DNA of 64,000 nucleotides from an uncultured Litorivicinus sp. Lineage in GTDB: Bacteria > Pseudomonadota > Gammaproteobacteria > Pseudomonadales > Litorivicinaceae. The notes under the pieces were generated by a model, which had not been told where the DNA came from, ran no database searches, and saw only the letters and a list, made by a program, of their open reading frames with translations. Below are positions 39,422 through 49,748 of this stretch, piece after piece. Position 1 is the first letter of the stretch, and every line of letters starts with the position of its first letter. The DNA lies in assembly GCA_902558075.1 (NCBI GenBank), contig CACECO010000002.1, forward strand, positions 1-64,000, read 5' to 3'. A program made the translations under genes and the position numbers.

Positions 39422-40318
39422 ATGACGTTTTACGCATTCGTCACGCAATATCTTGATGACATGCGTCAGACACAACGACGGAGCAACAAAACGATCGAGG
39501 CCTATGCACGGGATCTCCAGCAGGCAATTGGTTTTTTTGGAGAAGACGCCGAGATCCAATCACTTGATACACTCTCTGTCATTGGCTGGGTCCGATCATT
39601 GAGCGCACAACGCATCGCTGGACGCTCAATCAGTCGCAAACTATCCGCGCTCCGCGGAGTATTTCAAGAAGCGATCAATCAACGGTTGATCAAAGCAAAT
39701 CCTGCAGTCGATGTCAGACCGCCAAAAACCGGAAAACATCTACCCAATGCGTTGAGCCCAGACGCCATGCAACGCTTACTGGACTTTCCGATTAATCCAA
39801 ACGATATCGAAGCCATTCGAGACCAAGCAATTTATGAATTACTGTATTCCTCCGGTCTTCGACTCGCGGAAGTTTTAGGTCTGACAGTCAAAGATCTACA
39901 TGGAAACCGGCGAGAAATCAGGGTACTGGGCAAAGGAAGTAGGGAGCGGATTGTCCCGGTGGGTTTTAAGGCTAGAGAGGCGCTATCAAACTGGCAAAAA
40001 AAACGACCGGAGTGGGACCTAGGTCACACTGACCAGGCATTTATTACAAAAAAAGGACTTGGGGTGTCACCACGAACTGTTCAGCGGCGTCTCAACCTTC
40101 GCGCGCAAGCAGCTGGGCTCGACCAACATGTGCATCCCCATGCGCTACGACATTCGGCTGCGACACATCTTCTCGAGTCCTCAGGGGATCTTCGTGCAAT
40201 CCAGGAGTTTCTGGGGCATCAGAGCCTTTCGACAAAACAGATCTACACTCACCTCGATTTTCAGCATCTCGCAGAGGTGTATGACAGAGCGCATCCCAGA
40301 GCAAAGACAAAATCATGA
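39422..40318 (+). CDS. xerC: Site-specific tyrosine recombinase XerC
   Basis: YELLYSSGLRLAEVLGL; HALRHSAATHLLESSGDLRAIQEFLGHQSLSTKQIYTHLDFQHLAEVYDRAHPRA. Confidence 0.95.
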   Translation: MTFYAFVTQYLDDMRQTQRRSNKTIEAYARDLQQAIGFFGEDAEIQSLDTLSVIGWVRSLSAQRIAGRSISRKLSALRGVFQEAINQRLIKANPAVDVRPPKTGKHLPNALSPDAMQRLLDFPINPNDIEAIRDQAIYELLYSSGLRLAEVLGLTVKDLHGNRREIRVLGKGSRERIVPVGFKAREALSNWQKKRPEWDLGHTDQAFITKKGLGVSPRTVQRRLNLRAQAAGLDQHVHPHALRHSAATHLLESSGDLRAIQEFLGHQSLSTKQIYTHLDFQHLAEVYDRAHPRAKTKS

Positions 40319-41010
40319 AGTCAATTCGCGCACTGACCTTTGATCTTGATAACACCCTTTGGGAAACCGATTTATCAATTTTAAAAGCAGAGGACGCAAT
40401 GGCAGCTCACCTGCGTCGTCTGTCTCCACCCGCCTGGATGGTAGGATTTAATCTCGACACGTTCCGCGCAGTTAGGAAACAAGTTGTTGAGGAACAACCG
40501 GCTATCGCGCATAACCTGACGGTGGTCCGCCGGGAGACATTGATTCGTTGGTTTGAAAATCATGGTGCGACAAAATCGATTGCTGAAGAGCTGGCAAGCG
40601 AAGGGGTTCGCATGTTCTATGAGGAACGACAAAAGGTCGAACCGTATCCAGACACAGTCGAAACACTTGAGGTATTGGCGAAGACATATCCCCTCGCAGC
40701 GATTACTAACGGCAACGCGGATTTGATGGCAATGCCCTTGGGACAATATTTTCAGTTCTCATTACAGTCTCAGAACTTCCCGAAGCCAAAACCGGACCCA
40801 GTAATGTTCGAGGAAGCACTCAAACGGCTCGCCATTCAGCCAAACGAGTGTCTGCATATCGGTGATGATGTTGAACACGATGTGATCGGAGCAAACCGGT
40901 TAGGTATACGAACCGTCTGGTTCAACGCCCGCGCCCACGTCCCAGAGAACGATGTTCCTGCAGATCACACCATCACGAACCTTAAGCAACTTCTCAATAT
41001 ACTTAAATAA
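40315..41010 (+). CDS. HAD-family hydrolase, YigB-like
   Basis: LTFDLDNTLWET; AITNGNADL; FPKPKPDPVMF; HIGDDVEHDVIGANRLGIRTVWFN; follows xerC. Confidence 0.88.
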   Translation: MKSIRALTFDLDNTLWETDLSILKAEDAMAAHLRRLSPPAWMVGFNLDTFRAVRKQVVEEQPAIAHNLTVVRRETLIRWFENHGATKSIAEELASEGVRMFYEERQKVEPYPDTVETLEVLAKTYPLAAITNGNADLMAMPLGQYFQFSLQSQNFPKPKPDPVMFEEALKRLAIQPNECLHIGDDVEHDVIGANRLGIRTVWFNARAHVPENDVPADHTITNLKQLLNILK

Positions 41011-41962
41011 CTCTATTGATTGGTGCGCCCTCGATAAATGCTTCAAGGTTCGCCTGCATGATATCGACGATCCGTTGCCGTGACTCACGGCTAGCCCAAG
41101 CGGAATGTGGTGTGATGACTAAATTCGGATGCCGGCAGTTAAGAAGCCGAGAATCGCTCGCTGGCGGCTCTGTGGTCACAACATCAAGACCGGCACCTGC
41201 CAGATGCCCTGACTCAAGCGCATCGCAAAGCGCATCTTCATCAACTAAGCCACCACGCGCTGTATTAATCAAAAATGATCCCAGTTTCATTTTCTGAAAC
41301 GCATCGCGATTCATCATTTTTTTAGTTTGTGAGTTCAATAAACCATGCAGACTGACAAAATCTGATTGCTTAAGGAGCGTATCAAAATCGATCCGCTGGC
41401 TTCTATCACCATATTCGACGCCGTCACGGCCCAATACAAGTACACGCATACCAAAGGCCTCGGCAAGTTTGCCAACAGCTTGACCCAACTCCCCATAGCC
41501 TACCAAACCAAGCGTACGGCCCGCGAGATCAATAATTGGATAGTCCATCAAACAGAACATTGGACTCTCTGACCATCGTCCTGCCTTGACATCATTCCGA
41601 TATCGTTCCGCTTGAGTTGCCACCATCAACATCAACATCAACGTATGCTGGCTCACTGACGGTGTGCCATAAGCGGTGACATTGCAAACAACAACACCAT
41701 AATCAGCAGCAGCCTGCTTATCAACATTGTCCGTACCCGTGGCCGATACTAAAATCAGCTTCAGATCGGGCGCCGCTTCAAAGTGAGCGCGCTCAAATTT
41801 CACTTTATTTAAGATGACTACTTCAAACCCCTGAATTCGCTCAGTGACGCACTCAGGAGAAGTCGCATCGTGAGTCACAAACTCCGAAGTCGCACCCGAA
41901 AATTTTTCAAAGTCTAACTCGTCAGGCTTCATAGATTGGTAGTCAAGGAATACAGCGCGCAC
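41003..41962 (-). CDS. D-2-hydroxyacid dehydrogenase
   Basis: LGLVGYGELGQAVGKLAEAFGMRVL NAD site; LINTARGGLVDEDAL; TPHSAWAS. Confidence 0.88.
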   Translation of the reverse strand: MRAVFLDYQSMKPDELDFEKFSGATSEFVTHDATSPECVTERIQGFEVVILNKVKFERAHFEAAPDLKLILVSATGTDNVDKQAAADYGVVVCNVTAYGTPSVSQHTLMLMLMVATQAERYRNDVKAGRWSESPMFCLMDYPIIDLAGRTLGLVGYGELGQAVGKLAEAFGMRVLVLGRDGVEYGDRSQRIDFDTLLKQSDFVSLHGLLNSQTKKMMNRDAFQKMKLGSFLINTARGGLVDEDALCDALESGHLAGAGLDVVTTEPPASDSRLLNCRHPNLVITPHSAWASRESRQRIVDIMQANLEAFIEGAPINRVI

Positions 41963-42011
41963 TTTTTTTCACTTATGTCTCAGGGAGTCGGAGAGTGTAC
42001 GCAAATTCACA

Positions 42012-42039
42012 AATAAAAAAAGGGCGGCAAAGCCGCCCT
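42012..42039 (-). terminator. Rho-independent terminator downstream of amtB
   Basis: (-) strand AGGGCGGC-TTT-GCCGCCCT followed by TTTTTTATTTG. Confidence 0.88.
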
Positions 42040-42062
42040 AACAATGTCCCAAAGGAGGAAAT

Positions 42063-43334
42063 TTAAGAACGCATTGTAAATTCAGGATAGGCTTCCATTC
42101 CCATCTCGGAAACATCTACTCCGTTAATTTCTTCTTCTTCTGTTACTCGAATGCCCATGATCGCTTTTAAGATAAACCAAACGACTAATGAAGCAATGAA
42201 CGTAAAAGCAAAGATGCTAACGATACCCAAGATCTGAGCACCCATCGTTGCGTCAGAATTCGACAACAAAACCGCAAACAGACCCCAAATTCCTGCTACA
42301 CCATGAACTGAAATAGCTCCGACAGGATCGTCTATCTTCAACCTATCAAGAGATAGGATTGAAAAAACAACGATCACTCCACCAACAACACCGATTATCG
42401 TCGCTAGCAACGCGGTTGGCGCAAGTGGCTCCGCAGTAATAGACACAAGGCCGGCAAGTGCGCCGTTGAGAGCCATCGACAAATCAGCCTTTCCAAATAA
42501 GATTTTAGTGACAACAGCGGCAGCAATAGCTCCACCAGCAGCAGCCATGTTGGTGTTCAAAAATACCTGAGCAACAGCATTTGCTTCATCAACATTGGAA
42601 ACCATCAATTCTGATCCACCATTGAAACCAAACCACCCAAGCCACAAAATGAACGTCCCGAGGGTTGCCAGCGGCATATTACAGCCAGGGATCGCATTTA
42701 TTTCGCCATTGGGACCATATTTTCCTTTGCGTGCTCCCAAGACAATAACACCTGCCAATGCCGCGGCTGCACCACACATGTGGACGATGCCTGATCCGGC
42801 AAAATCGCTGAATCCAGCCTCTGACAAGAAGCCACCGCCCCAGCTCCACGAGCCTTGGGTTGGGTAGATGAAACCTGTGAACACTATTGCAAAAGCTAGA
42901 AACGCAAACAGCTTCATCCTCTCCGCGATTGCGCCAGAGATGATCGACATACCCGTCGCAACAAATACAACCTGGAAGAAGAAGTCAGACCGGCCTGAAT
43001 AGTAGGGGGCGTCATCTCCGCCAGCAACAACTGCATCGGCAGTGTTTTCGTCACCGATCAGGAATCCAACATCTGGTATGACCCCAGTCCAAGAGTCATT
43101 GATGTACATGAGATTGTAGCCGATTACCAAATACATAACCGACGCTATTGAATATAAAAGAATATTTTTCGTTAGAATAGTGGTCGTGTTCTTTGCCCTG
43201 ACCATGCCGGCTTCGAGCATAGCGAAACCTGCGGCCATCCACATCACGAATGCACCCATTAAAAGAAAATAAAATGTATCGAGGGCGTAGGCCAACTGGG
43301 CCAGATCGCCGCTTACAGTAGCTAAATCATTCAC
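42063..43334 (-). CDS. amtB: Ammonium transporter
   Basis: LEAGMVRAKNTTTILTKN; DFAGSGIVHMCGAAAALAG; HGVAGIWG. Confidence 0.95.
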   Translation of the reverse strand: MNDLATVSGDLAQLAYALDTFYFLLMGAFVMWMAAGFAMLEAGMVRAKNTTTILTKNILLYSIASVMYLVIGYNLMYINDSWTGVIPDVGFLIGDENTADAVVAGGDDAPYYSGRSDFFFQVVFVATGMSIISGAIAERMKLFAFLAFAIVFTGFIYPTQGSWSWGGGFLSEAGFSDFAGSGIVHMCGAAAALAGVIVLGARKGKYGPNGEINAIPGCNMPLATLGTFILWLGWFGFNGGSELMVSNVDEANAVAQVFLNTNMAAAGGAIAAAVVTKILFGKADLSMALNGALAGLVSITAEPLAPTALLATIIGVVGGVIVVFSILSLDRLKIDDPVGAISVHGVAGIWGLFAVLLSNSDATMGAQILGIVSIFAFTFIASLVVWFILKAIMGIRVTEEEEINGVDVSEMGMEAYPEFTMRS

Positions 43335-43385
43335 TATAACTCTCCTGCGAAGTGTGTCTTTGATCGAGTTGTGTTGTTGTTGCGC

Positions 43386-43772
<387 letters not shown>

Positions 43773-43782
43773 TTAGAGATAT

Positions 43783-43798
43783 TGCAGACACCGTGCCA
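43783..43798 (-). promoter_or_regulatory. Candidate sigma-54 promoter of glnK-amtB
   Basis: (-) strand TGGCACGGTGTCTGCA versus TGGCACGN4TTGCW; one mismatch with correct -24/-12 spacing, ~60 bp upstream of the glnK start. Confidence 0.7.
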
Positions 43799-43978
43799 AT
43801 CAATCACTTCGCAGGAGATTGAGGGTTCTGGCGGGCTCTTCCCCTCCAGAAAGCACCGAAATTGCGCACACCGTGAACTGTAACGGCTTTCACGGCACTA
43901 AAATAGTGCGAGCTGTATGAGATGAAATTTTTTCTGATCGCCCGCATCATGAAGTCATAACCTGGAAGGAGATAGACC

Positions 43979-44215
43979 ATGCTCAATAGAGATGCGTTTA
44001 ATGACATCGCCACGAAAATTTCTGAAGCGTTGCCAGAGCCTGCTCGAAAAATGCAGGCACAATTTAAACAGCAGGCAGAAGATTTAATCGCACAAGGACT
44101 AAAAGATCTCAACGTTGTGACGAGAGAAGACTACGACAAGCAGACTGAAAAGCTGTCAAAAGCTGAAGCAAAATTAGCAGAACTCGAAACACGGCTCGCT
44201 GCACTCGAGAAATAA
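43979..44215 (+). CDS. ubiK: Ubiquinone biosynthesis accessory factor UbiK (BMFP/YqiC)
   Basis: ~80 aa, amphipathic N-terminus and C-terminal coiled coil VTREDYDKQTEKLSKAEAKLAELETRLAALE. Confidence 0.88.
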   Translation: MLNRDAFNDIATKISEALPEPARKMQAQFKQQAEDLIAQGLKDLNVVTREDYDKQTEKLSKAEAKLAELETRLAALEK

Positions 44216-44248
44216 GATCTCAGAGCATACTATGAAGCTCTGCAAAAA

Positions 44249-44268
44249 TACTGTATATAATTACAGTA
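44249..44268 (+). promoter_or_regulatory. LexA/SOS box overlapping the dnaE2 start codon
   Basis: TACTGTATATAATTACAGTA versus E. coli consensus TACTGTATATATATACAGTA; CTGT-N8-ACAG intact. Confidence 0.88.
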
Positions 44269-47200
44269 TGTTTGCAGAGTTTTGTTGTACATCTAATTTC
44301 ACTTTCTTAACAGGCGCATCACATCCTGAAGAATATGTGGTGCGCGCTCATGCTCTTGGTTACTCAGGGATCGGTGTTACCGACGAAGCCTCTGTGTCTG
44401 GAGCCGTTCGTGCACATCTCACCTCACAAACGCTGAATATTCCAATGGTGCATGGATCGCGGTTCCGAATCGATAAGCAACTTGAGCTGACGTTTCTTGC
44501 ATCAAACAGAAAGGCTTGGGGAGAACTCGGACAACTGATTTCACTTGCACGACGACGATCATCAAAAGGTGCATATCAGTTAACGCGACGTGACTTAATT
44601 GGGTATACAGACACACTATTATGTCTGTGGCACCCACATCCTCAGGCATTGGACTGGACCTCTCAAATCGAAAGCTTGTCTTACGCCTTTAGAGGACGAT
44701 TTTGGATTGCAGCTCACTTACCCGAATCTGGGCATCAAGCTGATCTAGCTGAACGTATCGATCTCACAGCATTTGAGTGGAACTTACCTGTTGTGGCAAC
44801 ACAGCGACCTCTGATGCATATCCGTCAGCGTTTAAAACTACAACATACTCTAACAGCGATCCGGCTTGGTGCCCCGATTATTGAAATCGCAGATCAATTA
44901 GAACGATCAAGTGAACGTACTCTAATGGATCAACACGGACTAAAGCAGCGATATCCGAGCACTTGGCTCCACGAATCACTCAATATTCTAGACCGATTCA
45001 ACTTTTCATTAAGTGATTTACGTTACGAATACCCGAAAGAGATTTGCCCACCGCAATACAATAATGAACAAGCATTCTTGCGAGATCTGGTATTCGAAGG
45101 CGCAAGGCGACGCTGGCAGCAAGGAATACCCGACAACATCGTCTGCCTGATCGAAAAAGAACTCACAATCATCGAAGAGATGAACTACGCCTGCTACTTC
45201 CTGACTGTGTACGATATCGTGGCTTATGCTCGCTCTCAAAACATCCTTTGTCAGGGCAGAGGCTCTGCTGCAAATTCCGTGGTCTGCTATTGCCTTTTTA
45301 TTACAGAAGTTGATCCAAGTCGCGTATCCGTATTATTTGAGCGCTTTGTATCTAAAGAGCGTAATGAGCCACCCGATATTGACGTTGATTTTGAGCATCA
45401 TCGGCGAGATGAAGTCATTCAATATATTTACCGGAAATATTCCAAAGAACGAGCAGCGCTTGCCGCAGCGGTCGTCACCTACAAAAAACGTTCAGCAATC
45501 CGGGATGTCGGTAAAGCCTTGAATCTACCAATTGATTTGATTGAAGCGCTATCCGGAAGTCTCGCATGGTGGGATAAAAAAGACGCGATGATTGACCGCT
45601 TTGCTGAACTCGGAATCGATCCACAAGGTCCTCAAATTCAACTATTGACCGAATTAGTAACGGAAATCTTGGGCTTCCCGAGACATCTCACACAACATGT
45701 CGGAGGGTTCGTTATTTCACGCGGCCCACTCTCTGAATTGTGTCCTATGGAAAATACAGCCATGCAAGACAGGACCTGCTTACAATGGGATAAAGATGAT
45801 ATTGACGCACTCGGGCTGCTCAAAGTCGATGTTCTTGCACTCGGAATGCTGACCGCAATTCGTGGAAGTTTAGAGCTTGCGCTCCAATATCAGACAATCC
45901 ATCGACCCCGTAACGGACGATATCAACGTCCTCCTCATTCGATCGCCGAGATCCCACCAGAAGATTCCTTGGTCTATGACATGCTGTGCCAAGGGGATGC
46001 GATTGGTGTTTTCCAAGTTGAGTCCAGAGCTCAACTTGCCATGCTTCCTCGACTTAAACCACGGACCTATTACGATCTTGTAGTTGAAGTTGCCATTGTC
46101 AGACCCGGACCAATTCAAGGCGACATGGTGCACCCATATCTCAGGCGGCGCGATGGTATTGATCCCAAAGAAAAACAACCGAAAGAAATCAGTCAAATTC
46201 TTGATCGAACTCTTGGTGTACCGATTTTCCAAGAACAAGTGATCCAATTGGTGATGGTGGCTGCCGGCTTTAGTGCTGGGGAGGCAGACGCATTGAGACG
46301 GGCGATGGCGACTTGGAAAGCTGGAAATGGCTTATCTCATTTCCACGAAAAAATTGTCAGCGGAATGCTGGCACGAGGACATTCTCACGAGTTTGCTGAG
46401 CGCCTCTGTCGTCAAATCGAAGGATTTGGAAAGTACGGTTTCCCCGAGTCACATGCTGCAAGCTTTGCGTTACTTGTGTATTCATCAGCTTGGGTCAAAT
46501 GCCATCTCCCAGCGGCATTCTACTGTGGCTTATTAAACGCCCAACCCATGGGATTTTATACGCCATCGCAACTACTTCAGGATGCCAAACGTCACGGTAT
46601 CGACATCCGACCGATTGATGTGAATGCATCTGAATGGTTATCAACACTTGAGGATGTGGGAGGGTCTCCATGTATTAGACTAGGTTTACATCTCATTAAA
46701 GGACTGCGATTTGAAACAGCGAACGCACTTGTCAAAGCACGCTGTCATCCTTTTCAGAACCTCAATGACTTTCGAAGCCGTACAGGACTCTCAACAGGGG
46801 ACTTAGAAATTCTGGCCAGCGCACATGCGTTCCGCTCACTGACTGATAATCGTTTTGATAGTTTTTGGCAACTTGGAGATCAAGAATCGCAATTACCATT
46901 ATTTCAAGGTGCGATTCAGGCAGTCGAAGACTTTAGACCGCGTATTCCTGCGCTTAGTGAGACGTTAGTTGCTGATTATCGAACCACTGGATTATCACTT
47001 GAAGCACATCCGATGAGTTTATTGCGGGATAAATCAGCGTTTCGTATCTGTCGACGGTCATCAGAGCTCGATCGATTGCCAAGACATCCTGATCTTCGAA
47101 TTTGGATAGCAGGCATTGTTGCGACACGCCAACGACCAGGTTCAGCCTCTGGTGTGGTTTTCATCACCTTGGAAGATGAAGATGGACAAATTAATTGCCT

Positions 47201-47375
47201 TGTATGGCCTTCTCTCGTGGAAACATTCAGACATCAGATCTTAGCCAGCCGCTTATTGAAAGTTAGGGGAAAAGTCCAAGAATCTGACGGGGTCATTCAT
47301 ATCATCGCTGATACCCTAGAAGATGCTAGCGAATGGCTTGGAGATCTCAAACCAAGCTCTCGTGATTTTCATTGA
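44268..47375 (+). CDS. dnaE2: Error-prone DNA polymerase III alpha subunit DnaE2 (start likely MFAEF)
   Basis: FAEFCCTSNFTFLTGASHPEEYVVRAHALGYSGIGVTDEASVSG PHP start; GRGSAANSVVCYCL; PDIDVDFEH; PGPIQGDMVHPYLRRR; FPESHAASFALLVY. Confidence 0.92.
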   Translation: MFAEFCCTSNFTFLTGASHPEEYVVRAHALGYSGIGVTDEASVSGAVRAHLTSQTLNIPMVHGSRFRIDKQLELTFLASNRKAWGELGQLISLARRRSSKGAYQLTRRDLIGYTDTLLCLWHPHPQALDWTSQIESLSYAFRGRFWIAAHLPESGHQADLAERIDLTAFEWNLPVVATQRPLMHIRQRLKLQHTLTAIRLGAPIIEIADQLERSSERTLMDQHGLKQRYPSTWLHESLNILDRFNFSLSDLRYEYPKEICPPQYNNEQAFLRDLVFEGARRRWQQGIPDNIVCLIEKELTIIEEMNYACYFLTVYDIVAYARSQNILCQGRGSAANSVVCYCLFITEVDPSRVSVLFERFVSKERNEPPDIDVDFEHHRRDEVIQYIYRKYSKERAALAAAVVTYKKRSAIRDVGKALNLPIDLIEALSGSLAWWDKKDAMIDRFAELGIDPQGPQIQLLTELVTEILGFPRHLTQHVGGFVISRGPLSELCPMENTAMQDRTCLQWDKDDIDALGLLKVDVLALGMLTAIRGSLELALQYQTIHRPRNGRYQRPPHSIAEIPPEDSLVYDMLCQGDAIGVFQVESRAQLAMLPRLKPRTYYDLVVEVAIVRPGPIQGDMVHPYLRRRDGIDPKEKQPKEISQILDRTLGVPIFQEQVIQLVMVAAGFSAGEADALRRAMATWKAGNGLSHFHEKIVSGMLARGHSHEFAERLCRQIEGFGKYGFPESHAASFALLVYSSAWVKCHLPAAFYCGLLNAQPMGFYTPSQLLQDAKRHGIDIRPIDVNASEWLSTLEDVGGSPCIRLGLHLIKGLRFETANALVKARCHPFQNLNDFRSRTGLSTGDLEILASAHAFRSLTDNRFDSFWQLGDQESQLPLFQGAIQAVEDFRPRIPALSETLVADYRTTGLSLEAHPMSLLRDKSAFRICRRSSELDRLPRHPDLRIWIAGIVATRQRPGSASGVVFITLEDEDGQINCLVWPSLVETFRHQILASRLLKVRGKVQESDGVIHIIADTLEDASEWLGDLKPSSRDFH

Positions 47376-48661
47376 ACCAGGTACCGGTTAATCCGCGCAA
47401 TTGCTGACTCAGATAAATCTCCAATCGCTTGGTCAAATTGTAATTGTCGAATGACATGAGTGTGTCGCGCCTTTGCAAAATCACGTTCTGCAGCAAATAA
47501 ATCCTTTTTTGCATTCAACACCTCGACGATATCGCCGGATCCAACCGCATAAGCGGCCTCAGTCGCTTCAACACGACTCGCTGCAGAAACAATCGCCAGC
47601 TGCCGCGCTTCCACAGTGCGCGCACTCGCTTCGAGATTACGAAACGCTTTCTGCATGCTCGCGTGAACTTCACGGCGTACTTTCGCTAAGTTCGCTTCTG
47701 CTCTGATGATATTTGCTTTAGCCACTTCGACCTTTGCAACAGCAACGCCGTTGGTATAGATCGGTGCAGACAATGTCACACTCAGAACATTACTTCGCGC
47801 ACCAGCATTCGTCCCTGCTGTATTGCTGCCTGAAGTATCAGATATTGAAAACGTTGACGATAAAGCAAGTGTCGGGTTGGTCTCGGAACGCGCTTCATCA
47901 AGTTTTGCTAGCGCACTCTGGTAGCTCTCTTGTTTAGCGATAACGTCAGGGTGTTGATCGACTGACATTTCAAGTTGATCATCCAATGATCGATGAAGAT
48001 CTGCCGCGAAGCCCTCTCCTAAATCCAAAAGATCAAGAATTGAGGTATCAACTAATTGCTCGAGATCCGATCTCGCAGTATCCAGCGCAACTTCTGCACT
48101 GATTAATCGCACCTGAGATAAATCAAGCTGTGCCCGCGCCTGGTCCACATCAACTCGCGTCCCGATGCCAACAACTAAACGTTCGGTCGCTTGGTCCAAC
48201 TGACGTTCAAATGCTTCAACTTCGGCTCGAGCCGCAAGCAAATCTTGCTCCGCCGACAAAACAGCAAAATATCGATCCGTCACTGAAATTATATGCGTCT
48301 GCCGGTACGCGGCCAAAGATGCTTTTGCCTCTCGAACCGCGGCGTCCTGACTTTCAATTTTGGCATCCAGCCCTCGATCATACACTGGCATACTGAGGGT
48401 CAGTGACAAGGTACCAGTTCGATAAACGTCGTCGCTTTTAAGATTCTGAGTTCCTTTTCCTGACACTGACGCACTCGCACTTAAACCACGACCGCGACGA
48501 ACTTGTTGTCCCAACGCCTCTGACGCGTCACGCGCTGCAATCTGTGCCCGCAACGCTGGATCGTTGGTAACAGCTAAATTATAAATATCGGATAAATTCT
48601 TGGGCTCAGCCATGGCACTTCCCGCCAGGACGAGACCGAACGCAATACTAAAGATGCGCAT
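47369..48661 (-). CDS. TolC-family outer membrane efflux protein
   Basis: Signal peptide after MRIFSIAFGLVLAGSAMAE; two OEP repeats rich in coiled coil; start chosen for its GAGGTGG RBS. Confidence 0.9.
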   Translation of the reverse strand: MRIFSIAFGLVLAGSAMAEPKNLSDIYNLAVTNDPALRAQIAARDASEALGQQVRRGRGLSASASVSGKGTQNLKSDDVYRTGTLSLTLSMPVYDRGLDAKIESQDAAVREAKASLAAYRQTHIISVTDRYFAVLSAEQDLLAARAEVEAFERQLDQATERLVVGIGTRVDVDQARAQLDLSQVRLISAEVALDTARSDLEQLVDTSILDLLDLGEGFAADLHRSLDDQLEMSVDQHPDVIAKQESYQSALAKLDEARSETNPTLALSSTFSISDTSGSNTAGTNAGARSNVLSVTLSAPIYTNGVAVAKVEVAKANIIRAEANLAKVRREVHASMQKAFRNLEASARTVEARQLAIVSAASRVEATEAAYAVGSGDIVEVLNAKKDLFAAERDFAKARHTHVIRQLQFDQAIGDLSESAIARINRYLVQ

Positions 48662-48671
48662 TATGTCCACC

Positions 48672-49748
48672 TCAATGTGAGCCGGAATGAATCTCGCGGC
48701 TAATTCGTTGTATTGCTTCAATCATAGTGGCAGGACGCTGAGGATCAACGTGCTGGTTGATACCGTGGCCCAAATTAAAAACATGGCCCAGGTTCGGACC
48801 GAAGCTTTTCAGAAGTCTTTCCACCTCAGATGTGATCAATGCATCAGATCCGAACAAAACAGACGGATCAAGGTTACCTTGGAGTGCTACCTGTGATCCG
48901 ACTCGCTCCCGGCAACGACCAAGATCAACCGTCCAATCGAGCCCCAACGCATCGCAACCTGTTGCTACCATTTGCTCGAGCCATGCGCCGCCACCTTTGG
49001 TAAAGAGAACCACTGGGACTTGGCGCCCCTCGGATTCACGAATCAAGCCGGTAACAATTTTTTGCATATAAGCAAGAGAAAACTCACGATAGGCAGGTTC
49101 AGTCAAAACTCCGCCCCATGTATCGAAAATCTGTACCGCTTGTGCGCCAGCATCGATCTGCGCATTCAAATAATCCGTCACAGCGGTTGCAAGTTTTTCT
49201 AGTAACACATGAAGCGCATCTGGATCTGAATACATCATTCCTTTGGCATAGCGATATTCTTTTGATCCTCCACCCTCAATCATATATGTCGCCAAGGTCC
49301 AAGGGCTTCCAGAAAATCCGATCAATGGCACACGTCCATTGAGTTCGCGACGAATCGTTGACACCGCATTCATCACATAATCCAATGCATCTGCTATCGA
49401 TGGAACCGGGAGCGCATCGATATCTGCGCGTGTTCTAACGGGACGCTCAAAACGCGGACCTTCTCCAGCCTCAAAATAGAGACCACAATCCATTGCATCA
49501 GGAATGGTCAAAATGTCCGAAAACAAAATCGCTGCATCAAGTGGATAACGCTCGAGCGGCTGCATCGTTACTTCACAGGCGAGCTCTGCGTTTTTACAAA
49601 GGCTCATAAAGTCGCCAGCAATTTTTCGGGTCGCCCGATACTCTGGCAAATAGCGCCCTGCCTGACGCATCATCCAAACGGGTGTTTGATCAACAGGTTG
49701 GCGGAGTAATGCTCTTAAAAACCGATCGTTTTTTAATGCTGATGTCAT
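48672..49748 (-). CDS. hemE: Uroporphyrinogen decarboxylase
   Basis: [44 protein letters not shown]-type; FNLGHGI. Confidence 0.96.
   Translation of the reverse strand: MTSALKNDRFLRALLRQPVDQTPVWMMRQAGRYLPEYRATRKIAGDFMSLCKNAELACEVTMQPLERYPLDAAILFSDILTIPDAMDCGLYFEAGEGPRFERPVRTRADIDALPVPSIADALDYVMNAVSTIRRELNGRVPLIGFSGSPWTLATYMIEGGGSKEYRYAKGMMYSDPDALHVLLEKLATAVTDYLNAQIDAGAQAVQIFDTWGGVLTEPAYREFSLAYMQKIVTGLIRESEGRQVPVVLFTKGGGAWLEQMVATGCDALGLDWTVDLGRCRERVGSQVALQGNLDPSVLFGSDALITSEVERLLKSFGPNLGHVFNLGHGINQHVDPQRPATMIEAIQRISREIHSGSH

Noticed and set aside
44232-44267. Upstream ATG of the listed dnaE2 ORF
   Set aside because: Would translate through the LexA operator; DnaE2 homology starts at MFAEF (44268).
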